Origin: Ottelia alismoides
Taxonomy: Eukaryota > Streptophyta > Magnoliopsida > Alismatales > Hydrocharitaceae
DNA length: 64,000 bases
Assembly: GCA_037367405.1 (NCBI GenBank)
Contig: JAZKJV010010624.1
Location: 186,001 to 250,000, forward strand
Direction of reading: 5' to 3'
The notes under the pieces were generated by a model. The model did no database searches. It saw only the letters and a list, made by a program, of their open reading frames with translations, and was not told the origin of the DNA. Shown one piece after another: positions 12,915-25,300 of the stretch. Position numbers and translations under genes: made by a program. Positions within the stretch are counted from its first letter, which is position 1. Each line of letters starts with the position of its first letter.

Positions 12915-13218
12915 TCATGATCCATAGTCAATAATGACCCTCATAGAGGCAAGGAATGGTCGTCCCAGGAAGATTAGAGAGTGCTCTCCTATAGAGGTCT
13001 CCATGGGCAACACGACAAAATCAACATTGTACCTTGTACCCTGAATCGAAATGATGGCATTTTCAAGGATATCCTTCGACCTCTTAATAGATCCATCAGC
13101 AAACTGTACTATCATCCTGGTCTTCTTTAGAGGCCCTAAGTGAAGAGATTGTACCAACAAGAAGGGTAATATGCTAATCGAAGCACCACCGTCAAGGAGA
13201 GTGTGATCACATGTATGG
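12915..13218 (-). pseudogene. Retropepsin-like (gag-associated aspartic protease) domain
   Basis: Minus-strand frame with the layout of Athila/Tat-type gag proteases. It has D-G-G-A-S in the place of the catalytic D-[T/S/L]-G-A-S, then a beta-rich middle with PLKKTRMIVQFADGSIK, then VDFVVLPME and LIFLGRPFLAS, the conserved C-terminal block of the fold. The catalytic Asp and the second Gly are kept; the middle residue is Gly. The frame is broken upstream by shifts, so no complete gag-protease can be made from this copy. In the family this enzyme cuts the Gag precursor during particle maturation. It is the strongest coding signal of the element. Confidence 0.75.
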
Positions 13219-15277
13219 TCAAATGGTACAGCTAATGAAAGGTGTAGCAGTGTTCTTTTTCCTAGGAATAGGACGGTGGGTGATGGCGTGGGCAGTGGCC
13301 ATGGTCAAGATATGACGCTCAAATCTGCTCCTCTTCTTTCTCTTATTATGACGAGTGGCATATGATTGGGTCATGGCCTGGCAAAGTGGGGCATCAATGA
13401 TCTCATGAATAGCATCCACCACAGGTTCAATAAACATTTTTAAAATTTTTGGACCTCCTCCATAAAGGGAGGAAGTCGGAATCAACTTATACATGAGGAA
13501 TGCCAAGAGCAGTCTATACAGCGACATCCTTGGGGTCAAAGGTGGGACATGTTGGGAATGGATGTGTGGTCAAATGATCTGGTAAAGGTGACCTCTCCTT
13601 ACAGTCTGACTCAACCAAAGGTCTCCTAAACTCTTTTTGGATTTTTATTTTTTCCTATTTTTTTGTTTTTTGGGTGATTGCAAGCTCTCATGATAATCCT
13701 CAAATGAATCCGTATCCTCAAATAGTGGAGTGACATTCTGGTTCTTATTTAAACTAGTAAGATCATAAATCTTCAAATACATTTGCTCCATCATTTGGTT
13801 CAAGGTCTCAATCATGGAAATCATGAAAGGTGACTATAACAGATTAGTCTCGAGTGAATTTGAAGGGAAATGTGGAGGTGGAAAATATGAGGGTGGATGT
13901 GGATCAATCTCTGAAGACTGAAACTATAGCTGAGTAGGATATGTACAAAAGTCAGGAGCAAAGTCCTCCTGGAAATATGGAGGTGGATCGGCTGGAGTGA
14001 ATGAGGGATCCGCAAAGTCCAGATAAAATACGCTCTAGTCGACCATCTCAAAATAAGAGAAAAATGATTGGGAGGGCACGATGGTCAAGTCAAGAGTAAT
14101 GAGAACAAGACGCAAATGCGAATAGGTGATCTAGAATGCACACAAAGCAATCACAAGCAAACTCACCAAGACAAACCCCTCAATTTACCTACTCAACTCA
14201 GTATAGATCGAAAAAGCTCGGTCTTTTTATCTTGTCTATTTTAGAGTTAGGTGGGAAGTTAAAAGTTATGCAAACACTTATGAGGCTGAATGGGATTTGG
14301 ACACTAATCCTTAGTATGTGCGCAAGCAAATAAAAGCGAAAAAAACGACAGGATTACTCGCCGCAAGACAAGATTTTTCTTTTTGATTTATTTTAGGGTC
14401 AAGTAATATTAGCAGTCCCAATTTTATTTGTTATAACTTTTTTTGGTTTTTTAGTAAGAATGTGTGAGCCTAACGAGGAGTCAATTTTACTTAGCACCTA
14501 GGTTGGCAAAATCAGAGGTAGAGAGGTGGAAAAGCAATGCAAGCAAAAAAATATGATGAATGCTAAAGCGTAAATGCTCACCTTGCCTCCAGCACTCTAC
14601 ATGCAAAGATGCTCAGCAGAATTGAAACCTATATTATATGCTAATGTAGCCAATGAAATTGCCCTAAGTTCAGAAATTGCTATTATCGTGAAGAACCAAT
14701 GCTAATAACATATAATAGAACCGAAGTGTCCCGTCTTGGAGTCTCCTCGGTGCCCACCACAATGGGTCCTGCAAGCGCTGTATGGAGAACTCTCACGACG
14801 CGGGGGTTCCGAGACTAAGTGAGAAGCAATTCAAAATTTGACTAAGTCCAAACATCACTATAGGCACAATCAAATATATTAAGTGTTTGAACCTAATGCT
14901 ATCGACAAGCAACTCATAAAGCTGAGGGCTCAATCACATAAATAAATAAAACCAAAATCGGGAAATAAATAAAAAAAGGTGATGAAATCATGACAAAACT
15001 GTTGTGAGCCCCCAAGTGAACAAACACTTGATACTCAAAAATATGTCTTCCAAATTCTCTCCAAGTCCTCCTTTGTTGCTCGATCAAAACCGCATCACGT
15101 GGGTGCTCAGGCGCTCTTAGAAGAGAATGCCTCCCTTGATTCGCATCCCTCATGACAAATCCAAAAAAGGAGAGTGATTAGACAATTGAACAATAAGATC
15201 AAATAAATGAGCAATAAGTAAGGCGAAAATATAGTCAAATATGACAATCAATCAAAATCCATTCTATACGTTGTTGC
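13219..15277 (-). pseudogene. Decayed gag and leader region of the LTR-B element
   Basis: Minus-strand translation gives fragments in different frames. They include a proline- and histidine-rich stretch (about 13,820-14,050) and a basic stretch, ATRHNKRKKRSRFERHI, just before the protease. I see no zinc knuckle. Stops and frameshifts are frequent. Position (between PBS and protease) is the main reason for calling it gag. Around 14,900-15,160 a minus frame contains RRTWREFGRHIF, of unknown meaning. Confidence 0.5.
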
Positions 15278-15295
15278 TCCCCGACAATGGTGCCA
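15278..15295 (-). other. Primer binding site of tRNA-Asp type
   Basis: The plus-strand sequence TCCCCGACAATGGTGCCA matches the 3' end of plant tRNA-Asp(GUC) at 15 of 18 bases. All three differences are transitions of the kind produced by cytosine methylation. It lies 2 bases from the right LTR (15,298), so that LTR is the 5' LTR. tRNA-Asp priming is known for Athila and Tat gypsy elements. Confidence 0.75.
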
Positions 15296-16678
15296 TTTGT
15301 TGAAGGGGGTTTTACAGAGGTCTAGAGATCTTACAAGGCGAGAAATCCAGTCATCGATATGACCTCGCACGAAACCCGACTTCAGACAACAATTAACCCA
15401 CAATAAATGATCAAGCGATGAAAATAAATGCGGAGTTAAAATGTATTATAACCATACAAAAGATGTGTATAGTGCAAGTAGTGTAGAGTGAAACACAGAG
15501 AACAAGCAGGATAGATCGTGCAAGTGATGCACAAAAGTGTGAATGTGAAGTATTTGTCTATATGTGCCTTTTTGTAGGTTTTAATTTTATATTCTATATT
15601 TTATTTTTAATTTTATATTTTTGTATTTTGATTTTAAATTTTATGATTTTATATTTTCTTTTTATATCTTATATTTTTATATTTTCCTTTTCTTTTAATA
15701 GAAATATAAAGCTATATAGAGTATATATACAATATAGGTAAGAGAGACAATATATATAGGTAAAAATAGTCAAAATATAGAGAATAAAATATTTTTTGTG
15801 TTTTAAATAATTTTTTAATACTTTTTGTGATTTTAAGGATTTTTGTTAAATTTTATATATATTTTTAAAGTCAAGAATACCCAAAACATGGTTTAAAATA
15901 AATACCAGAAATTAAATTGGAGATCAAAATATCAAACAGAGTCAAAAATTCTCTAAATTAATTTTAATATATAGATAATAGTATAGATAAAATTCAGAGA
16001 TAAAAATTATATTTTTGGTACTTTTATGGAATTTTTATATTCTTATAAATGTTTTAGGGATTTTTCCGTTTTTAAAAGCTTTATTTTGTATTTTTTAGTG
16101 ATTTTTGGTATGAAGTTATAAAATAAGAAAATAAATGTAGGATATATCTTTTGTAATTTTTCAAAAAGGTTTTATAATTTTTATGATTTTTATTTTGCAA
16201 ATAGGAAAAAAATGACATTTTTTATTTTTATAAACAATAACTGCTTTAAAATGCAAATTAAAAATATGTGCGTGGAAGAGTGTGTAAATAGGAAGCTGTG
16301 TATATTTGTTTTGTATTTTTTTCGAGTTATATAGATGTATGAAATAAATACTAGAAGCAAAGAGAAGCCACACTACTAGTAAGGGCATGTTTGTAAACAG
16401 TAAGAACATCATGGGGCAAATTGCAAATTTCACCAAAATAATGAATGCCCTCAAAATATTATAGGACCAATTACAAAATTCGAGACCCGCATGGGTATCT
16501 CTGCAAAAACTCCAAAATCACGTGTGTAAACACATGCGCCACTAACGGGGGTCAAACTATAATTATGAGAAATTTAGGGGCTTTTTTGCAATTTTTACCA
16601 AAAAGTTATAACGTTCAAAAATTATTTTTGGACTAAACGATAATATCAAAAACCTTAGGGGTCCTGCTGCAAAATCGC

Positions 16679-16706
16679 CACCTCACGTGATGCGTCACGT
16701 GAGGTG
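16679..16706. promoter_or_regulatory. Perfect palindrome with two G-box cores in LTR-B
   Basis: The 12-bp arms CACCTCACGTGA and TCACGTGAGGTG flank TGCG. Each arm has a CACGTG core, the binding site of bZIP and bHLH factors. It is conserved in the other LTR at 7,436-7,463 with one mismatch. The effect on LTR transcription is inference. Confidence 0.55.
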
Positions 16707-17920
16707 ACGTGGCATGGACTAGTTTGCAATTACCATAAAGTACGAAGGCCTACACATAAATGGTACAAAATATAAAGAACACCAGATGAAAGATTGAGTG
16801 TTAAATATTAAACTACAAAAACGCTCGAGTGAAATGATGCAAAATACCCAAGTAATGGCGGAAGGAGACGGCCACGATTGATCCCTAAAGACATGTGTCG
16901 ATGCCTCCTACGGCGATGACGGTTGGACGCAAACGACCAGGATTAGAAGATAGATCTGGATTGGACAGCTTTGGCTGGACACGATCAGACAATGGTTGTA
17001 GCTCAGGAAGAGTGGGCCCAGATCAACGAACACGGAGAGGGGAGGACAAACTGGGAAGAACTCCGCCGCGACGAAGTTCCCAGGGTCGATCTCCCTTCTA
17101 CCATGCTCGAGAAAGCTCCAAAAATGGGCCACGAGGTTCTTGGAAGGCTTCTCTATATGCTGGAGGAGTCAAAATGTAACGAGGCACCCCATAGCTCCTC
17201 CACGTCGTCAGAGAAGAGAAGGAAGACCAGGTGCCTCCGGCGAGAGGCCAAAATTGCCCCCAGCTTCATTTCTTCCTCCAGGTACATGCCAAAAGATTAA
17301 GACCAAAAATGCAGAGCATGGAGGAGCTCTTGGAGGTGGAATGGGCATAGGGGGTACGAGGTGAATAGCGGTAGAGGTTCACTGGAGACCAAGCTCCGGC
17401 GAACTTTGAATGGTGAGGAGAATGACTAACCACGCGATCAAAGCTCGTATAAAAGGAAAAAATCAACCCTATGATTAAATCTAGACTAGAAAAGTGATAA
17501 AAGATACCTCAGAGGCAGTGAAACCACAAAGTAATACCTCGACAACATGCTCGCTGGAGGTGGGGTGGAATCGGCCCTCAAGGCCTCGCCAACATGCTCA
17601 ACCTGGCCAGAGGAGAATCTATTACCTTCTCCGGTCCTTGGCACAAGGATAGGGCATCAAACGAGGTCAAAATGGGGTTCAAAATTAGGAGGCAAGCTCG
17701 AGAAGGAATATGTACAGGGAGGTCGAGGCAGAGCAAAGAACGAGGCATATCTCACGATTCAATGATGAAATTTTAGGTACAATCCCTGGGCATGTAATGT
17801 GGATCACCAAGGAGAAAAAGTCAAGAAGGATGTATTGTGAAATGATGTAAGGAAACACCTCGAAAAATATGCGAAGCTGGGACAAAACGCTATCTGACAA
17901 GAGTAGGACTCGGACCCTCT

Positions 17921-17944
17921 TGGTTGGTCCACGTGGACCAACTA
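17921..17944. promoter_or_regulatory. Second LTR-B palindrome with CCACGTGG
   Basis: Equivalent of 8,709-8,732 and 23,446-23,471. The centre GGTCCACGTGGACC is intact here, and one base near the end of the right arm differs. Confidence 0.5.
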
Positions 17945-19100
17945 GGGAAAATCCTGAAAAAAATGATTTTGAAATTCATTTAAAAATAATAAACGATTTT
18001 ATTAATTTTAGGTTATAAAATGAAAAAAAAATATTATTTTCTGAGTTATTTTATCATGATTTTTTTATTTTTTCGAGGTTTAGAATTACATGTTACCTTT
18101 TAGGGGCTATGTATATGTATATTTGTTTATATATTATTTTTATTTTGTATTTATAATTTTATTAATTTAGTTTATTATTTTATATATTTATAACATATTT
18201 GTACAAACTTAAATATATTTTTATTTTATTTTTCTGATGTGATATATACAATTAAATAAGTAAATGTGTAATCTACAAAGTATACTTATTGGTAATTCGT
18301 CTACGTGTTTTATACAAGTATTTTATTTTTAATTTTTTATTTATATTTTTATTCCAATTTTAATATGTGCATATATTATAAATATTATTTACAAAATTAT
18401 AAAAATACAAAATTAGAAAAATAATGAATAATAAATAAAATGAATATTTTAATCGATACAAGTATGTAATAGGGGGTCCAAAACCTAACAAATCGTAACT
18501 CCAAAAAATATGAAACCACCTTCACTAAATGGCTTATTAAAAGTTATATATATATATATATATACAATTATAGGTGATTTTGATATATTTTTGAGTTTTT
18601 ATTTGAGAGATATGGGTCTGAGAAGTTGGGATTTTAGAAATTTATTTTGAGTATATTTTGTACACTATATATTATTTTTGTATGAAACAAATTTTACATT
18701 TTTCTATATTTTATTATCTATAATTTTCATGTTAAAAGTTTCTTTATTTGAAGTATAAAAAGTGGAACTAAAAATAGGTCCCAAAAATGAATAAATAAAA
18801 TTAAATAAAAGGTATTTTTATTGGTATTTGGCCATTATCTCCCCCTACTTTATTCATTGTCGACTTAGTCATCGAGATGCCTAGGTCTTAAGGTTTCGGT
18901 CATAAAATATTCTTAATATTTTATTATTTTTCTTTTCTTTATTCTATAATTTTGGCTTTAAAAACCGTATTTTGTACACTAGTTACACATTGATGCGAGA
19001 ATGATAAAATGCATAAATAAAAGGTATTTACACGCATTTACTAGGGTTTTAAGGCAAGAATGATAGAATAAGGATGATGAAATGGAGATTCATTTGATAC

Positions 19101-21188
19101 ACATCTCTATGCATGAGTGTGCACATTTGATATACCAGTAGGTTAGTGACCTAACCAATGTCAAATATACCGACGAGTGGGTGTGCATATGAATACATAT
19201 GAGAGGTTTGATCTCTCAAACGAATCATACATGTTCATAGTTGATGAATCGAGAGACGGAGCTCACTCATGAGATATTTTGGGATCATTATGAATTCCAT
19301 GCATGGTAGACTTGTTTATGAAATAAGACACATATTCGAGATATTAATATATGTTGTTTGAAAATATATGATTAATATTGTCACCAAACTATCAAATGAG
19401 AAATCTATTGATATGTTCCAAGGAAGACAATCAAATTAGAGTTTGAACTTATGATATATGTCAAAGTCTTCCAGTATGTAGGATGTATGAATATTAGGAA
19501 TACTCAGGGTTAAATATGTCTTAATAGATCATCTACCATGACACTTCCATTATGAGGGAATGATGAAAAGGGATGGATTTTAGTAGCTCCATTTCTTAGC
19601 TTAATGGTTTGAGAGTTAATTTGATTAAGTTTCATCTCATTTTGAATCCAATATCCAATTTCAATGTCCAAATGTTGTAAGGAGAAATGGTGATGGAAAT
19701 GGAAATAAACACACTCCTTGAGCTCATTTATAAACTCCAAATGTGTTGGACATTGAGATGAAATGGTCAAGGAAGATGGATTCAACTCACTGATTCTTTC
19801 TTTAGCTCATGGAGAATGTGATGCAATTCGTTGAGCTTACTTAGAATGTGAATTATTTCAACTTGAGCTTAACATTTGTAATTGATGTAACTTCTCTAAA
19901 AATGATATAAAACATGAAATTGGATAGATGTCCAAGTTTCGAGTCACTATATGTGGATAGTATGATCCCCCAAAATTATCTCCAAGTATCAGAGATTTAT
20001 GCTCATGAGTAGGACTCATACTTAATGATACTATAATGTGATAGTACTTATTATATCATGGATATAATATCCATGGTTTTGTGGATATGATCCACATCAT
20101 ATATATTTAATTAATATGAATATTGATTCATAATAATTAATATATATATATATATATATATGAATATAATTCATATATTATTTAAAGGCATAAATGTGAA
20201 TTGGATTCACATTGGAGAATTGGATTTACATTTTGTTGTGAGGTAACTCTCATAAATTTCCCAAATATGATAATTGAATTATCATGAATATAGAGAAACA
20301 ATCAATTGGGACAACAATTAGGACATCAATCAGGATAAGGTGGTTGTCTACCATAAGTCCTAAATTGATTATGACTCTCTTAATTTTATTTTAATTTTGT
20401 TGTTTATTCTTGAGAGGCAACTTGCCTCTCATTCCTAATTAAGACTATGATATGATCCAACTTTTGGCTATTCATCCAAAGGCCATCATCATAGTAGTTC
20501 CCCTTTAAAGTAAAACTCTAAGGGGTGTCTACCATGAGTATAAAAGAGAGGGCATGCCTCTTTATTGAAAACACATGAAATAGATGAAAGCATTTACCTT
20601 ATAAGTAAGCCTTGATCATTGAGAGAGGAGTTTAAAGAGTAGAAGACTCTCTAATACAAGTCCTCCCGTATTTCTCTATAACCCTACATGTCTTCCATCA
20701 AGCCTACATCTTCTCTTCATAGGTGTGGCCCTGCAAGAGAGAAGATCATCTTCTTCGTCGTGCTTCGCATATTTACGAAAGAACTTGATTTCATGAGACA
20801 AAATTAGAAGCTTGAGATTTTCTTAGTATTATCCTTAGGAGGAAAACATCATTAATAAATAGATATCAAAGTTTATGGGAAGAAATGTGACTCATCATCG
20901 TGCCTACGAGAGAAGAATCCTCAGGCCGGACTTCATTCGGGAGGTCTCTTACTTTAGGGACTCACGCTTCAAGAGGCAACCATGATATCTTCCTAATATT
21001 CATTAATATATTCAAAATCATGTTTGAAATTTGTTTCCTCGATTATATGGTTTCACTTTCCATAAAATTTTTTGTTATGTTAAAACTATAGCGTTCATAC
21101 AATGAACACTTTATATGTGCAAACTTTTTGCTATCTTTTCCACATTTCTGTGATGTGAAGTTCATGAAAGGTTTATTTAATTCCTTTA
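19101..21188 (+). repeat. LTR-A copy 2, right part (solo LTR)
   Basis: Continues the sequence broken at 6,116. At 19,101 it reads ACATCTCTATGCATGAGTGTG, the counterpart of about 2,200-2,235 in copy 1. It ends with TTCCTTTA where copy 1 has TCCTTTCA. After 21,188 the minus-strand Copia-1 gag resumes. An (AT)n run lies near 20,140-20,160. Confidence 0.75.
20536..20548 (+). promoter_or_regulatory. TATA box of LTR-A copy 2
   Basis: GAGTATAAAAGAG lies in the position of the TATA-like motif of copy 1 (3,743-3,756). It is a better TATA match than that copy. Confidence 0.5.
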
Positions 21189-21193
21189 GACAG

Positions 21194-22296
21194 ACCATAA
21201 TATGATATTATATGTCCTAATAATGCCCTATTTGGTTGCAATATGTGCAATAAGAGTAAGGACAACCACTTCCTATAATATGGACACCATTTTTTCTTTC
21301 GCAAGATGTTGCCTTAGTAGAGGAGGTATGAGTAGCAGAACCAAGAGGCATCTTGAGTGTGCTCAGATGATTGTAAGTGTAATTTATAGGAGGCATAGAA
21401 GCATCGGTGAGAAGTTGATCGTGGATGACATCATTCTTAGGATAAAATAGTTGTAAGAAAAACCTTAACCATGGTGGTGTTCCAATAGATCGTATGCTAA
21501 TCAGGACTAGCACTCACGGGCATGTAGCTATGAAGATTCTCGAACATGTCTATCATATTAGAAGAGAATGCGTGGAGAGGGTAACCATCCTACTTCCTAT
21601 TAAAGATGTAATACTCGAGCTGAATAATCTTTGTCTTATTCTTTGCCTGAGAATGTGTGGTGGCAAGAATATCTCACATCGTCTTTGTTGTGGGTTGATG
21701 TAGAATATCATTGGCTATCCTCTGTTGTATAAGTTCTAGAGAGCCAAATATGACCCATACATTGTCTGCCTTCCCTGGAGAGTTTTCTTCAGTATTGTCG
21801 GCCAACTAGAGATTCTTGAGGATGTAATCTTTGTTGTTTCTCTTCATAAATCTTATGAACTACATCACCCATAATTTGTTGTTGGTCCCATCCATCTTCA
21901 GAATATGGCAATAGAGGCATATCAACCTTGTCTTCTTACCATGACGAATAAAGAGACTAGGAAGGACATGGCCATATTATATAATAATCTATTTTTTCTA
22001 TACGACCATATAGGAAATATGTCGTATTGTAGACTTAGAGCACAATCTTTTTTCCATCAACCTTGTCGGTGTTTTGGGATAGAAGGATTGAATTTATAGT
22101 CGAAATCGATCTGAACTGCCCTAAGATCAGTTGAAATCGATCTAAACTACCCCAAGATCAGCATGAGAGAGGACTCATACAGGATTCTGGGAGGTGCTAT
22201 ATGCACAGAAGCATTGTTGGGCACCTATACTTGCTAACATGCTTCATGATACATACACACTGTTGCGCTAGAGTACCTTGGGGCCTTAACATGGTG
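21194..22296 (-). pseudogene. Copia-1 segment: gag
   Basis: Minus-strand copia gag. A frame at 21,217-21,513 contains DVIHDQLLTDASMPPINYTY and ends in CTYCNQIGHY, the first half of a CCHC zinc knuckle. Its counterpart in Copia-4 has ILTDATIPPIEEVY and CNYCHM. A second block (about 21,640-21,900) matches 51,420-51,690 of Copia-4, the N-terminal gag. Sequence from about 22,100 to 22,296 is leader. The zinc knuckle is cut by LTR-A copy 2. Multiple stops show that it is dead. Confidence 0.75.
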
Positions 22297-22301
22297 CTAG
22301 G

Positions 22302-25300
22302 TGATGAATCCACATTTCATCATCTTTATTCTATCATTTTGGCATCAAAAACCCTAGCAAATGCGTGTAAATACCCTTAATTCCACCATCTTAGCATCCA
22401 TGCATGTGTATGTGAATAGTGTATAAAATACTATAATTAAAGCCAAAATTATAGAATAAATAAAAGAAAAGAAAAAGAATAAAATATTGTAAATATTTTA
22501 TGACCCAAAACCCCGAGACCTAAGCATCTTGAGGAATAGGTCGACAAGGAATAAAGTAGGGGGAGATAAGGGTCAAAATACAGTATAAATACCTTTGTTT
22601 TTAATCCATGCTTTATTCATTTTGGGACCCATTTTTGGTTCCACTTTTTATACCTCAAATAAAGAAACTTTGTACATAAAAGTTATAGATAATTTAATAA
22701 ATAAAAATACAAAATTGATTTCACTCAAAAATAATACACAGATGAAAAGTTATGGTCTGAATAAGATTCCAAAACTCCAACTTCCCAGACCCGTATCTTG
22801 CAAATAAAAACTCGAAATGTGCTAAACTCTAATTGTATATAGCTTAAAATAACCTATTTAATGGAGGTGGTTTCGTATTTTTCGGAGTTACGATTTGAAA
22901 GTTGAGTTTTGGACCCTACTTGTATACTTATACAGATTAAAATATTCAATTTATTATTTATTCACTATTTTTGTATTCTTATATTTTATGATTTTGTAAA
23001 TATTATGTTTAATATATATGCACATTAAAACTGGAATAAAAACCTCAAGAAAAATCAAAATAAAATACCTATATATAATACCTAGGTATAATACCTACAA
23101 CTATACCTATATAATTAACATTTCTATTTTATTAAGTGTACAAAATACTTCATAAAAATAAAATAAAAATATATTTAAGTGTATAAAAATATTTTATAAA
23201 TTTATAAAATAATAAACAAAAATAAATAAATTAAATACAATAAAAATGAAATACTTAAATGTATAGATATAGATACCTATAAGGGGTATAAATGGTAACT
23301 TGTAATTACACACCCCATAAAAATAATTAAAAATCACCATAAAATAATATATAAACTAATAAACATTTTTATTAAATAACCTAAAATTAATAAAATCAAA
23401 TAGTATTTTTAAATGATTTTATACATATTTTTTAGGGGATTTTTTCTGGTTGGTCCACGTGGACCAACCAGGTTGGTCTGACAGTTGACCTCGGTCAACT
23501 GTCTGACCTCCCCCCATAGACTTGTCAGAACATCGTTTCTAGCTCTTTTGTCGATTTTTTCGAAGGCTGACCTTTCATCAAACCAGATCGATGTCTTATG
23601 CGATTTTGTTGCCCAAGACTCCATGATTCACGCCCAGAGGAAACATCGGGGATTGGACCCGAGATTCGGCCTATCTTCATCGTTCTTTGATGCCACTTCG
23701 TCAACACTACAAAATGAAGCCCCCGACTTCCTTCCTCTCTTGATCACTCTTCCACCACCGAATCCCTAACCTAAGCCCTTGAAGTTACTCCTGGTGATAG
23801 CAGGAGCTCGTCGGGCTTCTTGTTGGGTCAAGGCGGCGTTGAATTGAGTCCAATCCCCTCGCCAGAAGCCCCTGCTTGCGCACCTTGGTGAGGCCCTTTT
23901 TCCCCCCTTTTCTCTACTGTTAACTAGTGTCTAAGTAGTTAAAACTCTTCTTTGTGTTTGCCTCACCACGATCCATCGCCTAATCCTCATTAGACCACTT
24001 TGATTTCGTCTCGGCCGGCATCGAGTCTCGCCGGCCGACGTCACCTCCCCCACATTGATGTACACCCCCGTTATATCCTCCACGAAGTCGGGGCATTTTG
24101 CCCCCGACTTCTTCACATTTTCCTTGCAGGTCTGAAGCCCAACCATGCGTCTTGGGGGAATTTTGTGCTGCGTCGGAGGGACCTGGAGCCACCAGGCTCC
24201 GCCTGTGCAGCGGGAGAGCCCTGGCCTTCTCCTGGGCATTTTGAAGCCTCCAGTCGTCAGAGGTTCCGGGGTGCTCCTGGACCTCTCAGATTTGGCGGAA
24301 GACGGCGGTGAGAGACGAGCACGGCGATCCAACCTCGCCGGCCCCGTGTTCTTCCGCTGTTCTTGCACCACCACCCAGATCCGTTGGATTCGCCCAGTTC
24401 CTCCAGGCCGTGCCATCTCCACCAACGTCCGCTGTCGATGAGACCTGATCATCTAATCACGGTCGTTGGAGACGAAACGTCATCGCGCGTCCCGGCATCG
24501 ACACGTGTCAAGTGAAGTCATCACCGCCATCCGTTGGCGCGCAAGGCTTGGGTATTTTGCATCTCGACCCAAGTGCTTTTTTGTATTTAGTTTACAATAC
24601 TAGAACTTTCTTCTGCAGTTAGAAATTTTTGTAATATTTAGGTTTAATCCCCCCGCACTTTTCCTTATTGTTGTTAGTTCCCTCGCTACGTCACCTTACG
24701 TGCCTGTGCACGTGAGGGGTCGGGCATTTTGCAAAGGGATCCTTGTGGTTTTGCCTGTTTCAATTTCGTCCTGAAACTTCTACATGCAGTTCTATATTTT
24801 TTGGGATATGTTGCAATTAAGCCCCTGAGGTCTTGATTTATTACATTGTGGTCCTTGCCTAGCACGTGCGTGTCACGCAGGGTTTGGCAAATTTGCAGGG
24901 ACGTCCTTTTACTTTTGGTTATTTATATTGAGTCCCGGGATTTATTTATTCAGTTATAGATTTCTAAGAAATTAATCTTTTGCCCCCTGGATTTTTCCCA
25001 TATTACAAAAATGCCATGCTAGGCTGGTAGTTTCTTTTTGTTGTTTGTATTTATTGCATGCATTTTTAAAACCCCAAAAATTCCACAAAAATCATTATAA
25101 GCTCCTGTTGCATTGCTTATTTATGCCATCTTTTTGCATTGCATTTTTATTGCATTTTCATATTTATTAAAAATCAAAAACATGCATTTTCAGCACTGTT
25201 TTCTTTAGAAAATCCATAAAAATTATAAAACCATTTAAAAAAATTCAAAAAAAATCATATTTTTCTTGTCTTGTCATATTTTAGTGTCAGTCCAAAAATC

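Larger units (their letters stand above)
6117..19095 (-). mobile_element. Full-length LTR-B retrotransposon (12.98 kb) with gag-protease but no visible pol
   Basis: Two direct repeats of about 3.8 kb (6,117-9,878 and 15,298-19,095) flank a 5.4-kb interior. The minus orientation is shown by a tRNA-Asp-type primer binding site next to the right repeat, a polypurine tract next to the left one, and protease-like coding on the minus strand. I see gag/retropepsin traces but no reverse transcriptase, RNase H or integrase, so it fits a LARD-like non-autonomous element, probably mobilised by an Athila/Tat-type gypsy (inference from the PBS and the protease type). Flanking 5-mers are aatac (6,112-6,116) and gatac (19,096-19,100). 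It sits inside LTR-A copy 2. The two LTRs differ at many positions, so the insertion is not recent. Confidence 0.85.
15298..19095 (-). repeat. LTR-B element, 5' LTR (right copy)
   Basis: Matches 6,117-9,878 throughout and starts with the same TGTTGAAGGGGG. The far end reads GATTCATTT where the left copy has GATTCATCA, so the terminal dinucleotide appears mutated. An (AT)n stretch near 18,550 is present only here. The GC-rich core is at about 16,860-17,940. Confidence 0.85.

Noticed and set aside
23485..24452. Open frames on both strands in the GC-rich core of the solo LTR (up to 173 codons)
   Set aside because: No domain recognised and no conservation as protein in the equivalent cores at 7,650-8,700 and 16,860-17,940; explained by high GC.
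24679..24720. Third copy of the CACCTCACGTG palindrome in the solo LTR
   Set aside because: The words are there (CACGTGAGG), but the inverted arms no longer pair well, so it is not listed as a palindrome.
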